From: a virus
IMG/VR virus record: IMGVR_UViG_3300015262_000023
Coordinates: 1-34,639 of that record
Reading direction: 5' to 3' (one strand)
DNA: 34,639 nucleotides
The notes below the pieces were generated by a model, which saw nothing but the letters and a program-made list of their open reading frames with translations, did no database searches and was not told the DNA's origin. Shown piece after piece: positions 24,212-31,610 of the stretch. Positions within the stretch are counted from its first letter, which is position 1, and every line of letters begins with the position of its first letter. A program made the position numbers and the translations under genes.

Positions 24212-24397
24212 TCAGCTGTTGGCTGACTCTTCAGGATTGATGGCAAGAATTTCAGATAGCCGACGAAGCTGACCTTGCTCCTTTTCACTCAATGACCGGT
24301 ATAGGCCAATGAGGCGGCGTTCCGCTTTGCTCAAGTTGTGCCATTCGAACTCGGCAAATCCCAAGCAAAGAGGTTCTTTTTTGATGCGATCCAACAT
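24212..24397 (-). CDS. Small protein downstream of the repressor (61 aa)
   Basis: The product starts MLDRIKKEPLCLGFAEFEW and is helical and charged (SKAERRLIGLYRSLSEKEQ). I recognise no named family. It lies 102 bases downstream of the repressor on the same strand, and is thus probably expressed in the lysogen. Possible roles are a repressor partner or superinfection immunity, from position alone. Confidence 0.55.
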   Translation of the reverse strand: MLDRIKKEPLCLGFAEFEWHNLSKAERRLIGLYRSLSEKEQGQLRRLSEILAINPEESANS

Positions 24398-24499
24398 GCT
24401 GACTACTCCATAAAGTGCATGGCTGAATCAGCATTGACGGGATGAGCATCGGCTTTAGAACGCGGGGGCGACCAATGTCATACAAGGTTATGTTGCGAG

Positions 24500-24850
24500 T
24501 TAATTCTTCTGACGGGCAGCGTCGTCCGCCATCGCTTTCAGAAATCGGCGGATTGCTTCTTGATCACCTGGCGTGATGGTTCTGTATTGCGTCACAAGCA
24601 GATTCTCAACTTCGGAAAGCGAAGCTTCCGTAGCTGTCGTGTGCTGACCGCTCAGGATGTAATGCACGTCAAAACCTGGCTCGCGCATAACCTTACTCAG
24701 ATACCACGCCGGGGCATCGCTGCTGCCTGCTTCGTAGTTAGCTTGGGTGCGTTTCGAAATACCAAGAACCTCGGCAACCTGATCCTGAGTCAGCCCGCTT
24801 TTCTTTCTCTCTTCCCGCAATCGCGAGCCGATGCTTTCAGAATCGTGCAA
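24500..24850 (-). CDS. CI-type prophage repressor, HTH_3 (116 aa)
   Basis: This is an XRE-family DNA-binding protein. The helix-turn-helix is at about residues 8-45 (LREERKKSGLTQDQVAEVLG, then SKRTQANYEAG). The C-terminal half (SEVENLLVTQYRTITPGDQ) is a short helical dimerisation part. No Ala-Gly/Ser-Lys S24 autocleavage domain is present. The start is TTG at 24850 with GGGAATGA upstream. It maintains lysogeny by blocking the divergent early promoter. Its lack of self-cleavage means that induction must come through another factor. Confidence 0.85.
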   Translation of the reverse strand: MHDSESIGSRLREERKKSGLTQDQVAEVLGISKRTQANYEAGSSDAPAWYLSKVMREPGFDVHYILSGQHTTATEASLSEVENLLVTQYRTITPGDQEAIRRFLKAMADDAARQKN

Positions 24851-24933
24851 AATTTTTCATTCCCGATGTTTACAAATGCACTTATGTGCATCATTCTGCA
24901 TTCCCGACACATGAAAATGCACGGAATTGCACT
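24851..24933. promoter_or_regulatory. Lysis-lysogeny switch with operator repeats
   Basis: This interval separates the divergent repressor and Cox-like genes. ATGCAC-TTAT-GTGCAT (24876-24891) is a perfect inverted repeat. CATTCCCGA occurs twice as a direct repeat (24858-24866 and 24899-24907), 41 bp apart. A further TGCAC half-site lies near 24918-24932. These are likely operators for the repressor and the Cox-like protein. Confidence 0.6.
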
Positions 24934-25146
24934 ATGCCGAACACAAACATCAACGATCAAGCCCGCCAGCAAGCAAGACAGGGCTTGGAGAAGCGAGGTC
25001 AATCAGCGAAAGACTTCGCGAAATTGCACGGACTAAACCCCAGCACCGTTTATGCGGTGCTGAGTGGCCAGAGCCATTGTCGCCGGGGAGAGGCACATCG
25101 CGCCGCCGTACTACTCGGGATCAAAGACGGCGTAATCGAACAGTAA
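24934..25146 (+). CDS. Cox/Cro-like small DNA-binding protein (70 aa)
   Basis: The start at 24934 (MPNTNINDQARQQ) is preferred to a longer upstream frame that runs through the operators. A helix-turn-helix is visible at about residues 22-45 (AKDFAKLHGLNPSTVYAVLSG). It is the first gene of the early operon, divergent from the repressor, as Cox is in P2 and HP1. Such proteins repress the lysogenic promoter and help excise the prophage. Confidence 0.75.
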   Translation: MPNTNINDQARQQARQGLEKRGQSAKDFAKLHGLNPSTVYAVLSGQSHCRRGEAHRAAVLLGIKDGVIEQ

Positions 25147-25175
25147 CGGCACGGACCAACAGGGAACAGTAGAAG

Positions 25176-25655
25176 ATGAAAAGCCTTGTTCTAGAGACAC
25201 GCAAGGAAGCGATGCGCGAGATCATTCGCAGCTTTCCCGAGGGACGCGAAGGCGCAGCAGCTCGCTTGGGAATGAAAGTCAAAAAATTCGACAACCACGC
25301 CTACGAGAATGCCGGCTGCAGTCCATTGACGGATTTGCAGATTTACATGCTGGAGCAAGCCAGCGGCACCCACCACTTTCCGAACTACGTGGCGCAGATG
25401 TATGGCGGCTTGTTTGTAGCCGTCGCCGACCCGGAGAAACTGGACAACGTCGAACTGTACGCTCGATCGGTGCAGGTATCGGCAAAGCGCGGTTGCGTTG
25501 ACCAGGCGATAGCCCAAGCACTGGAAGACGGCTCCATCAGCGTGGAAGAAGCCGAACACATCCTTGCCGCACACAACCTCCACATGGCCGCACGGCACGC
25601 CGAAGTGCTGGCCGCTATCGACTTGTACCGTGCCAAACCGGGGAAAAGCCAATGA
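25176..25655 (+). CDS. CII/YmfL-like phage regulatory protein (159 aa)
   Basis: It opens MKSLVLETRKEAMREIIRS and then reads FPEGREGAAARLGMKVKKF, an HTH-like N-terminus shared by phage regulatory CII and YmfL-type proteins. The remainder is helical (SVEEAEHILAAHNLHMAAR). It is the second gene of the early operon and overlaps the next start. It probably tunes early transcription or the lysogeny decision. Confidence 0.75.
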   Translation: MKSLVLETRKEAMREIIRSFPEGREGAAARLGMKVKKFDNHAYENAGCSPLTDLQIYMLEQASGTHHFPNYVAQMYGGLFVAVADPEKLDNVELYARSVQVSAKRGCVDQAIAQALEDGSISVEEAEHILAAHNLHMAARHAEVLAAIDLYRAKPGKSQ

Positions 25656-26017
25656 ACAATCTGCCGGCCGTACAGGAATATCAGGACATGCTCAAAACCG
25701 CGGCCTTTTCTTTTCTTGAGCGTCATCAGTGCGAACATCTGGGCGACGACCAGCAACTGTTCAAACGCGCTGTTCAGCACCTTGTGACGGATTACAACGC
25801 CACAATGCAGCACGCCGAACGGCTGGTGCATCTGGCCAACAGTGAAATGGCAGCGGTCGGCGATCGGCAGCGACTGGATGTCATCAACAGCACATCAACG
25901 CACACCGTGATTTTCGATACCGCCACCGGCAACGCCTGGGCAATCCCGGTCAGCCTGATCTACGAACGCATCCTCATTGCTCCCGATAACGGGCGCTTTC
26001 GTATCACCGCTTCCTAA
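25652..26017 (+). CDS. Early operon protein, unknown function (121 aa)
   Basis: The ATG at 25652 overlaps the stop of the regulator gene (ATGA). The N-terminal two thirds are helical (ECQ-rich, FLERHQCEHLGDDQQLFKR), and the end is beta-like (HTVIFDTATGNAWAIPV). I recognise no family. Translational coupling makes an early regulatory or replication-accessory role likely. Confidence 0.6.
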   Translation: MNNLPAVQEYQDMLKTAAFSFLERHQCEHLGDDQQLFKRAVQHLVTDYNATMQHAERLVHLANSEMAAVGDRQRLDVINSTSTHTVIFDTATGNAWAIPVSLIYERILIAPDNGRFRITAS

Positions 26018-26090
26018 CACCTAACCAACAAATCCCCGATCCCCATTGCCGTGGGTTTGGGTGAGCTGCGCCCGAAATTGAGGTTTGACG

Positions 26091-26324
26091 ATGGAAAACG
26101 CCCTGAACATCAACGCAAAACTGACGCCTGTAGAGGCTCAAGCGCTCTTGGCCAACCTGCGCGAGCAGTACCGTCTCAGCTTCAACGAACTCTGGTACGC
26201 AGACCAGTTCCGCCTGATTCCCGATGGTCTGCGCCACGGGTCAATTCTCGCCAACTGCCCCGTGATGGCTGCTCAGAAACACCTGATCGGCGCCCTCTCC
26301 CTCTGCCTCAAGAAAGCGAAGTAA
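26091..26324 (+). CDS. Small early protein, unknown function (77 aa)
   Basis: The start at 26091 (MENALNINAKLTPVEAQ) has GAGG upstream; an in-frame TTG six bases earlier is weaker. The protein is helical with no membrane segment (ALLANLREQYRLSFNELWY). It stops 2 bases before the replication protein start, so the two are coupled. A replication-accessory role is possible but unproven. Confidence 0.55.
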   Translation: MENALNINAKLTPVEAQALLANLREQYRLSFNELWYADQFRLIPDGLRHGSILANCPVMAAQKHLIGALSLCLKKAK

Positions 26325-26326
26325 CC

Positions 26327-29122
26327 ATGAAAGAGCAACTGCGCAGCGACGTGATCGAACGCCTGAAAACCGATTACGGGCTCAAGCAACGGGCAAATGC
26401 TGACTACATGCGCGGCGGCACCTGCCCAAAGTGCCGTCAGAAAACGCTATACACCCGTTTCGATGCTCCGTGGTTGGTGATCTGCGGTAGACCGGAAAAA
26501 TGCGCGCACACCCTGCACGTGAAAGAGCTGTACGAAGACCTGTTCGAAGACTGGAGCAAGCGCGCACCGGCCACTGACCAACACCCCAACGCAACAGCTC
26601 GTGCCTACCTGGAATTCGCCCGAGGCTTTCGCATCGAGCTGATCCAGGGCTGGTTCACCCAGGAAAGCTTTTACTCCCCGGACCACAACGCCGGCAGCGC
26701 CACCGTGCGCTTTGCACTGGCGAAAGGCGGCTGGTGGGAACGCCTGATCGATCGGCCGCACCGCTTCGGCAAGATGAAAGCTCGGTTCAAATCCAAGGAC
26801 AGCTATCGCGGCGTCTGGTGGTGCCCGCCGTGCGTGGACCTGTTGGAAGCGAAAGAAGTCTGGATTGTCGAGGGCATCTTTGACGCGATCGCCCTGGTGC
26901 ACAACGACATTGTCGCGGTGTCGGCCATGTCCTCGAATGCCTTCCCTGAAGAATCACTGCGAGCCCTCGCCCGTGACCGCGACGGCAAGTTGCCCAAGCT
27001 GGTCTGGGCGCTCGACAACGAGTCGGGCGCCCACGCCTACACCAAACGCTGGGCGAAGCAGGCGCGAGCGCTGGGGTTCGTCTGTGAGGCGGCGCAGATC
27101 CCTCTGCGTGACGGCCGCAAGACCGACTGGAACGATCTGCATCAGCGCTGGAGTTTCATCGAAGACGAGAGCCAACGCGCCGACCAGATCGCGGCTGATT
27201 TGAAACAGGCGCGTCACCTGGGCGCCCTGCTGCTTGCCGAAAGCGCGGCCGAAAAAGCGTTGCTGATGTACGACTGGAACAAGCGTGGTGAATTCCACTT
27301 GGGCTTCGGCAGTCGCCTGTACTGGTTCAAGTTGGACATGGAGAAATTCAACCGGGCGATGCAGGACATCGAGGACAGCGAGAACCACGACGACCAGTTG
27401 CTCAACCAATCACAACAACGCGAGAAAGCGCTGCAGCAATCGGGCAGCGTGGTCGAGATTGCCAACTGCTACCCGCAAGCCCTGTATTTCCAGCGCAATG
27501 AAGTGACGGACGAGTCCTGGTATTACCTGCGCGTCGATTTCCCGCACGACTCCGAAAGCGTGAAGAACACCTTCACCAGCGGGCAGTTGTCAGCGGCCAG
27601 TGAATTCAAAAAACGCCTGCTCGGGATGGCAGCCGGCGCCATGTATACCGGCAGCGGTCAGCAGCTGGACAAGCTGATGAAGGACCAACTGTTCGGCATC
27701 AAAACCGTGTCGACGATCGACTACGTGGGCTACAGCAAGGAATACGGCTGCTACGTCTACGGCGACCTGGCGATCAAGGACGGCACGACCTACAAGGTCA
27801 ACAGCGAGGACTATTTCGAGTTCGGCAAGCTGCGTCTGAAGACGCTGCAAAAAGGCGTCCCAATCAAACTACAGCGAGATGGCAAGGACTTCAATGAAGC
27901 CTGGCTGCCGCTGCTGTGGACCTGCTTCGGTGCCCAGGGCCTGGTGGCACTGGTGTTCTTTTTCGGCTCGCTCTTCTGTGAGCAGATCCGCAGCCGCTAC
28001 CAGTCGTTTCCCTTTCTGGAGGCCACGGGCGAGGCTGGCGCCGGCAAGACCACCCTCCTCAATCTGCTGTGGAAACTGCTCGGCCGTGAAGGCTACGAAG
28101 GCTTCGACCCAATGAAGTCGACGAAAGCTGGTCGCTCGCGGTTGATGGGCCAGGTGTCGGGCATGCCGGTGGTGTTCCTTGAAGCCGATCGGCACGGCGA
28201 TGATCGATCGCACGCCAAGACCTTCGAATGGGACGAGCTGAAAGACTTCTACGGCGGCGGCACGCTGGCCACCAAAGGCGTGAAGACCGCCGGCAACGAA
28301 ACCTACGAGCCACCATTTCGCGGCACGATCGCCATCAGCCAGAACGCGGCCGTGGTCGCTCATGAGGCGATCATGACCCGGATCGTCAAGCTGCATTTCA
28401 TCCGGCCGACAGTGACGCCGCAAAGCCGCGCTGCAGCGGACAAGCTGAACGCCCTGGACGGCGGCACGCTGAGCCACTTCCTGATTCGGGCCGTCGGTAA
28501 GGAATCAGCTGTGCTCGAGCTGTTCGCCCAACGCATGCCCGAACACGAAGCCAGGCTGCGCCGCCTGCACACCCACTGCTTTGCCTGCGGTACGGAGTAT
28601 CCCAACGAACAAGGCAACTGCAGCAGCTGTGGATACGACTTGCGTGGGTACATCCGCGTCGAGCGGATCAGCAAGAACCATGCGCAGCTGCTGTCGCTGC
28701 TCGATGCCCTGCGCCTGGTCCTGAAACTGGACGAACCCCAGGTTGCCGCCACTCAGCGCCAGATCGTGCGCATGGCCATCGAGCGCCAGGCTTCGATCAG
28801 CTCCGACCATCCGGCGGTGGCCGAGTTTTGGGAGGTGTACGACTACCTGCAATCGCTCAGCGAAGACCCGGTGGTCGACCACAGCAGCGACCCGAACGTC
28901 ATCGCGATCAACCTCAACGAATTCAGCGAACGCGCCGCCGAACACAAACAGAAGCTGGCCGACGTGGCGACCCTGCGCGACCTGCTCAAAGAATCCCGCT
29001 CGCACAAATTTCTGGACGCCAACAAGGCCGTGCACAGCGCGGTACGTGCGGCGCTGAACGCCAAAACCCCACTGGCGCCGGGCCGTCCGACGACGGTCAA
29101 GTGCTGGATCTTCAAAGCGTAA
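26327..29122 (+). CDS. Phage primase-helicase, zinc finger + Toprim + P-loop (931 aa)
   Basis: This is the replication protein. The true start is ATG 26327 (MKEQLRSDVIERL); the open frame further upstream is in another gene. An N-terminal zinc ribbon has Cys33, Cys36, Cys53 and Cys59 (CPKC, VICGRPEKC). Toprim primase catalysis is indicated by Glu182 in VEGIFDAIAL and Asp230 in WALDNESG. A helicase-type P-loop is GEAGAGKTT at 568-576, with VVFLEAD near 615-621 as Walker B. A second zinc ribbon (Cys751, 754, 765, 768) precedes the helical C-terminus. This replaces the rolling-circle gpA of P2 and HP1. Confidence 0.85.
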   Translation: MKEQLRSDVIERLKTDYGLKQRANADYMRGGTCPKCRQKTLYTRFDAPWLVICGRPEKCAHTLHVKELYEDLFEDWSKRAPATDQHPNATARAYLEFARGFRIELIQGWFTQESFYSPDHNAGSATVRFALAKGGWWERLIDRPHRFGKMKARFKSKDSYRGVWWCPPCVDLLEAKEVWIVEGIFDAIALVHNDIVAVSAMSSNAFPEESLRALARDRDGKLPKLVWALDNESGAHAYTKRWAKQARALGFVCEAAQIPLRDGRKTDWNDLHQRWSFIEDESQRADQIAADLKQARHLGALLLAESAAEKALLMYDWNKRGEFHLGFGSRLYWFKLDMEKFNRAMQDIEDSENHDDQLLNQSQQREKALQQSGSVVEIANCYPQALYFQRNEVTDESWYYLRVDFPHDSESVKNTFTSGQLSAASEFKKRLLGMAAGAMYTGSGQQLDKLMKDQLFGIKTVSTIDYVGYSKEYGCYVYGDLAIKDGTTYKVNSEDYFEFGKLRLKTLQKGVPIKLQRDGKDFNEAWLPLLWTCFGAQGLVALVFFFGSLFCEQIRSRYQSFPFLEATGEAGAGKTTLLNLLWKLLGREGYEGFDPMKSTKAGRSRLMGQVSGMPVVFLEADRHGDDRSHAKTFEWDELKDFYGGGTLATKGVKTAGNETYEPPFRGTIAISQNAAVVAHEAIMTRIVKLHFIRPTVTPQSRAAADKLNALDGGTLSHFLIRAVGKESAVLELFAQRMPEHEARLRRLHTHCFACGTEYPNEQGNCSSCGYDLRGYIRVERISKNHAQLLSLLDALRLVLKLDEPQVAATQRQIVRMAIERQASISSDHPAVAEFWEVYDYLQSLSEDPVVDHSSDPNVIAINLNEFSERAAEHKQKLADVATLRDLLKESRSHKFLDANKAVHSAVRAALNAKTPLAPGRPTTVKCWIFKA

Positions 29123-29137
29123 AAGGAGGCTACACCG

Positions 29138-29431
29138 ATGCAAGTTCAAGTGTTTATGGGCAATGCCGGCGACGGCAAAACCAACAAACTGCAGGCCGTT
29201 CAGGATCGACTGGAGTTTGTCGGCGAAAGCGCGCCGATCATCCAGGCCGGTGCCTATGGCGAAGAAGGTTTGCTGCAAATCCTGGAAGTCCGCGCCGCCG
29301 GTGGCCAGCGCGAAATCCTGGTCGACGACTGCAGCCGGCAACAGATTTTGAAGGTTCTGGAATGGCAGTCCTGTGCCGAACACCTGCCGGATTTTGACGG
29401 CCTGGTGGTTCACCTGGCCCGCAAGGACTGA
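29138..29431 (+). CDS. Small P-loop protein, unknown function (97 aa)
   Basis: It begins MQVQVFMGNAGDGKTNKLQ. GNAGDGKT at residues 8-15 is a near-canonical Walker A, but the protein is too short for a full ATPase domain; a possible Walker B is ILVDDCS. Start ATG 29138 has AAGGAGG upstream. It follows the primase-helicase by 15 bases. It could be a mini NTPase that aids the replication protein. Confidence 0.65.
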   Translation: MQVQVFMGNAGDGKTNKLQAVQDRLEFVGESAPIIQAGAYGEEGLLQILEVRAAGGQREILVDDCSRQQILKVLEWQSCAEHLPDFDGLVVHLARKD

Positions 29432-29444
29432 CCTTTGAAAAACA

Positions 29445-29472
29445 GTGTCGAGGAGTTGCAGCTCCTCGACAC
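29445..29472 (+). repeat. Long perfect stem-loop in the early operon
   Basis: gtgtcgaggag and ctcctcgacac form an 11-bp perfect stem around a 6-base loop between the P-loop gene and the next gene. There is no T-run. It may attenuate or process the early transcript, or bind a protein. Confidence 0.5.
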
Positions 29473-29496
29473 CCGACCACTACAGAGGACTCAAAC

Positions 29497-29745
29497 ATGC
29501 AAGTACAGAACCTAAGCAGCAGCGGCACGCAGGCTACCACACCAGCGCGCCACCTGGTGGCCACCGCGCTGATCGGCGCGGCCGTCATCGGCTACCTGGT
29601 GCACAAAACCCCGGAATCACGCACGCGCCTGGAAAGCCTCAGCCAGATGGCCCGTACCCTAGGCGAGTTGAGCGCAACGGATGCAGCGGTGGTCACTCGG
29701 CTGCTCGCCATTCCCGCAACACAGGGTGACTCACGCCATGTCTAA
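29497..29745 (+). CDS. Small membrane protein of the early operon (82 aa)
   Basis: The start at 29497 (MQVQNLSSSGTQ) has AGAGGA upstream. Residues 20-36 (LVATALIGAAVIGYLVH) form one membrane helix, followed by a charged helical tail (RTRLESLSQMARTLGELSA). The family is unknown. The next gene starts inside its 3' end. Confidence 0.6.
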   Translation: MQVQNLSSSGTQATTPARHLVATALIGAAVIGYLVHKTPESRTRLESLSQMARTLGELSATDAAVVTRLLAIPATQGDSRHV

Positions 29746-29905
29746 CGACCCAGCAATCTCCGCGCGGCGCTTTCCCTGGAACCTGGACCACACCAGCGTG
29801 TGCGACCTGTGCGGCAAGTGGCGGGTGCAAGGCAACCACGCCAAGTGCAGCCGGCAGCGCCAGTTGCTCAATGCCCACCGGCGCCATCACCCGCCCAAGC
29901 GATAA
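29738..29905 (+). CDS. Small Cys-rich zinc-binding-like protein (55 aa)
   Basis: The ATG at 29738 lies within the end of the preceding gene. CDLCGKWRVQGNHAKC (residues 22-37) gives Cys22, Cys25, His34 and Cys37 in a plausible zinc knuckle, and the tail is basic (RRHHPPKR), which suits nucleic-acid binding. It is the last gene of the early operon before the terminator. Confidence 0.6.
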   Translation: MSNDPAISARRFPWNLDHTSVCDLCGKWRVQGNHAKCSRQRQLLNAHRRHHPPKR

Positions 29906-29939
29906 CCGCGTCCACTAGAAGATGCGCCTGCAGATACTT

Positions 29940-29960
29940 GGCCCGGAAACGGGCCTTTTT
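29940..29960 (+). terminator. Intrinsic terminator of the early operon
   Basis: ggcccg-gaaa-cgggcc followed by five T residues is a canonical Rho-independent terminator with a GNRA-like loop. It lies between the early operon and int and would insulate integrase from full early transcription. Confidence 0.9.
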
Positions 29961-30010
29961 GTTTCCGATCGTCAGACTGTCGATACACGAGTACAGCGTT
30001 AGGGGTTTAC

Positions 30011-31195
30011 ATGAGTGGCGTCGAAGCTCGCGGCAATTCCGTGAGAATCTACTTTCAACACAATGGGGAGAAATGCCGGGAATCGATTCCCGGAGGGAAC
30101 ACGCCGGCCACCGTGGCCCAGGCCAAACGCCTGCTCGGCATCATCGATTACGAAATCCAGACCGGCACCTTTGACTACGCCCGACATTTTCCCAACTCCT
30201 CGAGGCTGGTCGAAAATACCTTCGGCCATTATCTGGACCTGTGGCTGAAGATCAAAGCCAACAGCGTCGCCGCTTCCAGCTACCGGGGTTACGCCAACAA
30301 GGCCGAGGTGCATGTGCGGCCGCGCTGGGGCAAGGTGCAGATCAACCAGATCGATCACCTGGACCTGCAGGAGTGGATTCAGGGCACGCTGTCGAAGACC
30401 CTGAAGAACAAGACCATTCGCGACATCATCAGCAACGTGCGCCAGGTGTTTCGCCTTTACCGCACGCGCATGAAGGTCGCTCACGATCCGACCGAGGGCT
30501 TGATGGTGCGCCTTCCCGATCCCGAAGCCCCGGACCCGTTCACCCGGGCCGAGATCAAACAGATCCTCGACACCCCGACCAGCCGCACGCACGAGCTGTT
30601 GATGGTGCAGTTCATGTTATGGGCCGGCCCAAGGGTGTCGGAGACGATCGCCCTGGCGTGGGAGGACGTCGACCTGGCGCAAGGCACCGTGACTTTTCGC
30701 CGCTCCAAGGTGCGTGGCGCCTACCGGGTCACGAAAACCCGACGATCGACGCGTCGGGTTCGCCTGCTGGCCCCGGCGTGGGACGCCTTGCGCAAGATCG
30801 ATGCGCTGACCCGCCGGCGCAAAGCGGAGACCGTCGAGGTCGTCGAGCGCGACAACAAGACGATCCGCCGACACTCGCTGCACTTCGTCTTCCTCAACAC
30901 GAAAAGCGGTCTGCCACACGCCAACGACTTTGTCGTGCGTGACCGTTTTTTCAAGGCGCATCTGCTCGCCGCCGGTGTGCGTTACCGGGGGCCGGGACAA
31001 TGCCGGCACACATACGCCAGCCAACTGCTGACCACAGGCGTAGCCTCCATCGACTGGATCGCCGAACAGATGGGCCACACCAACGGCAACATGATCCGCC
31101 AGCACTACGGCACGTGGATCAACGAGGATGGACCGGATGTGGTGGGGATGCTGCAAATAGCCTTGAAACTGTCACCGGTCGCGCTTCCGTGCTGA
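30011..31195 (+). CDS. int: Tyrosine integrase (394 aa)
   Basis: This is the site-specific recombinase that integrates the phage in tRNA-Ser. An N-terminal arm-binding part (DUF3596-like, GNSVRIYFQHNGEKCRES) and a core-binding helical part (70-160) precede the catalytic domain. Arg208 (AGPRVSE), Arg332-His333 (CRHTYAS), His356 (MGHTNGN) and Tyr366 (IRQHYGTW) are the likely catalytic set. The first His of the usual HxxR is replaced, as in many relatives. AGGGG precedes the start. It points toward attR, 3.4 kb away because cargo lies between. Confidence 0.95.
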   Translation: MSGVEARGNSVRIYFQHNGEKCRESIPGGNTPATVAQAKRLLGIIDYEIQTGTFDYARHFPNSSRLVENTFGHYLDLWLKIKANSVAASSYRGYANKAEVHVRPRWGKVQINQIDHLDLQEWIQGTLSKTLKNKTIRDIISNVRQVFRLYRTRMKVAHDPTEGLMVRLPDPEAPDPFTRAEIKQILDTPTSRTHELLMVQFMLWAGPRVSETIALAWEDVDLAQGTVTFRRSKVRGAYRVTKTRRSTRRVRLLAPAWDALRKIDALTRRRKAETVEVVERDNKTIRRHSLHFVFLNTKSGLPHANDFVVRDRFFKAHLLAAGVRYRGPGQCRHTYASQLLTTGVASIDWIAEQMGHTNGNMIRQHYGTWINEDGPDVVGMLQIALKLSPVALPC

Positions 31196-31610
31196 GGTGA
31201 CATTTCCACAAGGAGGTATGGTCTCAATATCCCCAGCTCCCACGGGCGACCCAGCGGAGTGGGGATACAATTGGTGGTTCATTTTACTGATTCTCAAGGG
31301 CTTTATCGGCGTGTAGCGCCCGCTTGCAAATAGCAGAGACTGGCCACCCCCAATCGCTGGTACCGAAGAACCTCGTCTGCACTCGAACCAAATTCTCCTC
31401 ACGGTCCACTGAGCTCTAAGCTCTAATTCGAGCCCTCTCGCCCATAGACACAATGCTACCTCCTTCGTAATCTACACCTCGGGCGTGTAGAAGGGGCACG
31501 TGTTGAGTGTGGTAGTGACAAACGACCCATTATAGTTTCAGACAAATAAGAAAATTATTTGCAAATTGCTTTAGCTTCACCTAATTACTAAATATACCGG
31601 GGTAGATAAT
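31196..31610. other. Gene-poor interval upstream of the SIR2 cargo gene
   Basis: The left part remains fairly GC-rich and holds an 8-bp inverted repeat (tatcccca 31228-31235 / tggggata 31260-31267) that could end int transcription. A short hairpin ctacac/gtgtag is at 31472-31490. From about 31530 the base use turns AT-rich, and this likely holds the promoter of the SIR2 gene. A candidate 32-residue ORF is listed separately; the 93-codon minus frame at 31172-31453 overlaps int and is doubted. Confidence 0.5.
31218..31316 (+). CDS. Possible 32-residue membrane peptide
   Basis: An ATG at 31218 opens a 32-codon frame that begins MVSISPAPTGDPAEW and ends in a hydrophobic WWFILLILKGFIGV. AGGAGG stands at 31211-31216, unusually close to the ATG (1 base), which argues against efficient use. 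It is too short to judge by composition. If real, it is a small membrane peptide next to a suspected defence gene. Confidence 0.25.
   Translation: MVSISPAPTGDPAEWGYNWWFILLILKGFIGV

Noticed and set aside
26051-26326. Longer 1023-codon form of the primase-helicase
   Set aside because: The added 92 residues are an out-of-frame reading of the 77-aa gene. The ATG at 26327 follows that gene's stop by 2 bases.
31172-31453. 93-codon minus-strand frame before the SIR2 gene
   Set aside because: It has a well-spaced GGAGG before a TTG, but overlaps the int 3' end and has no recognisable protein character.
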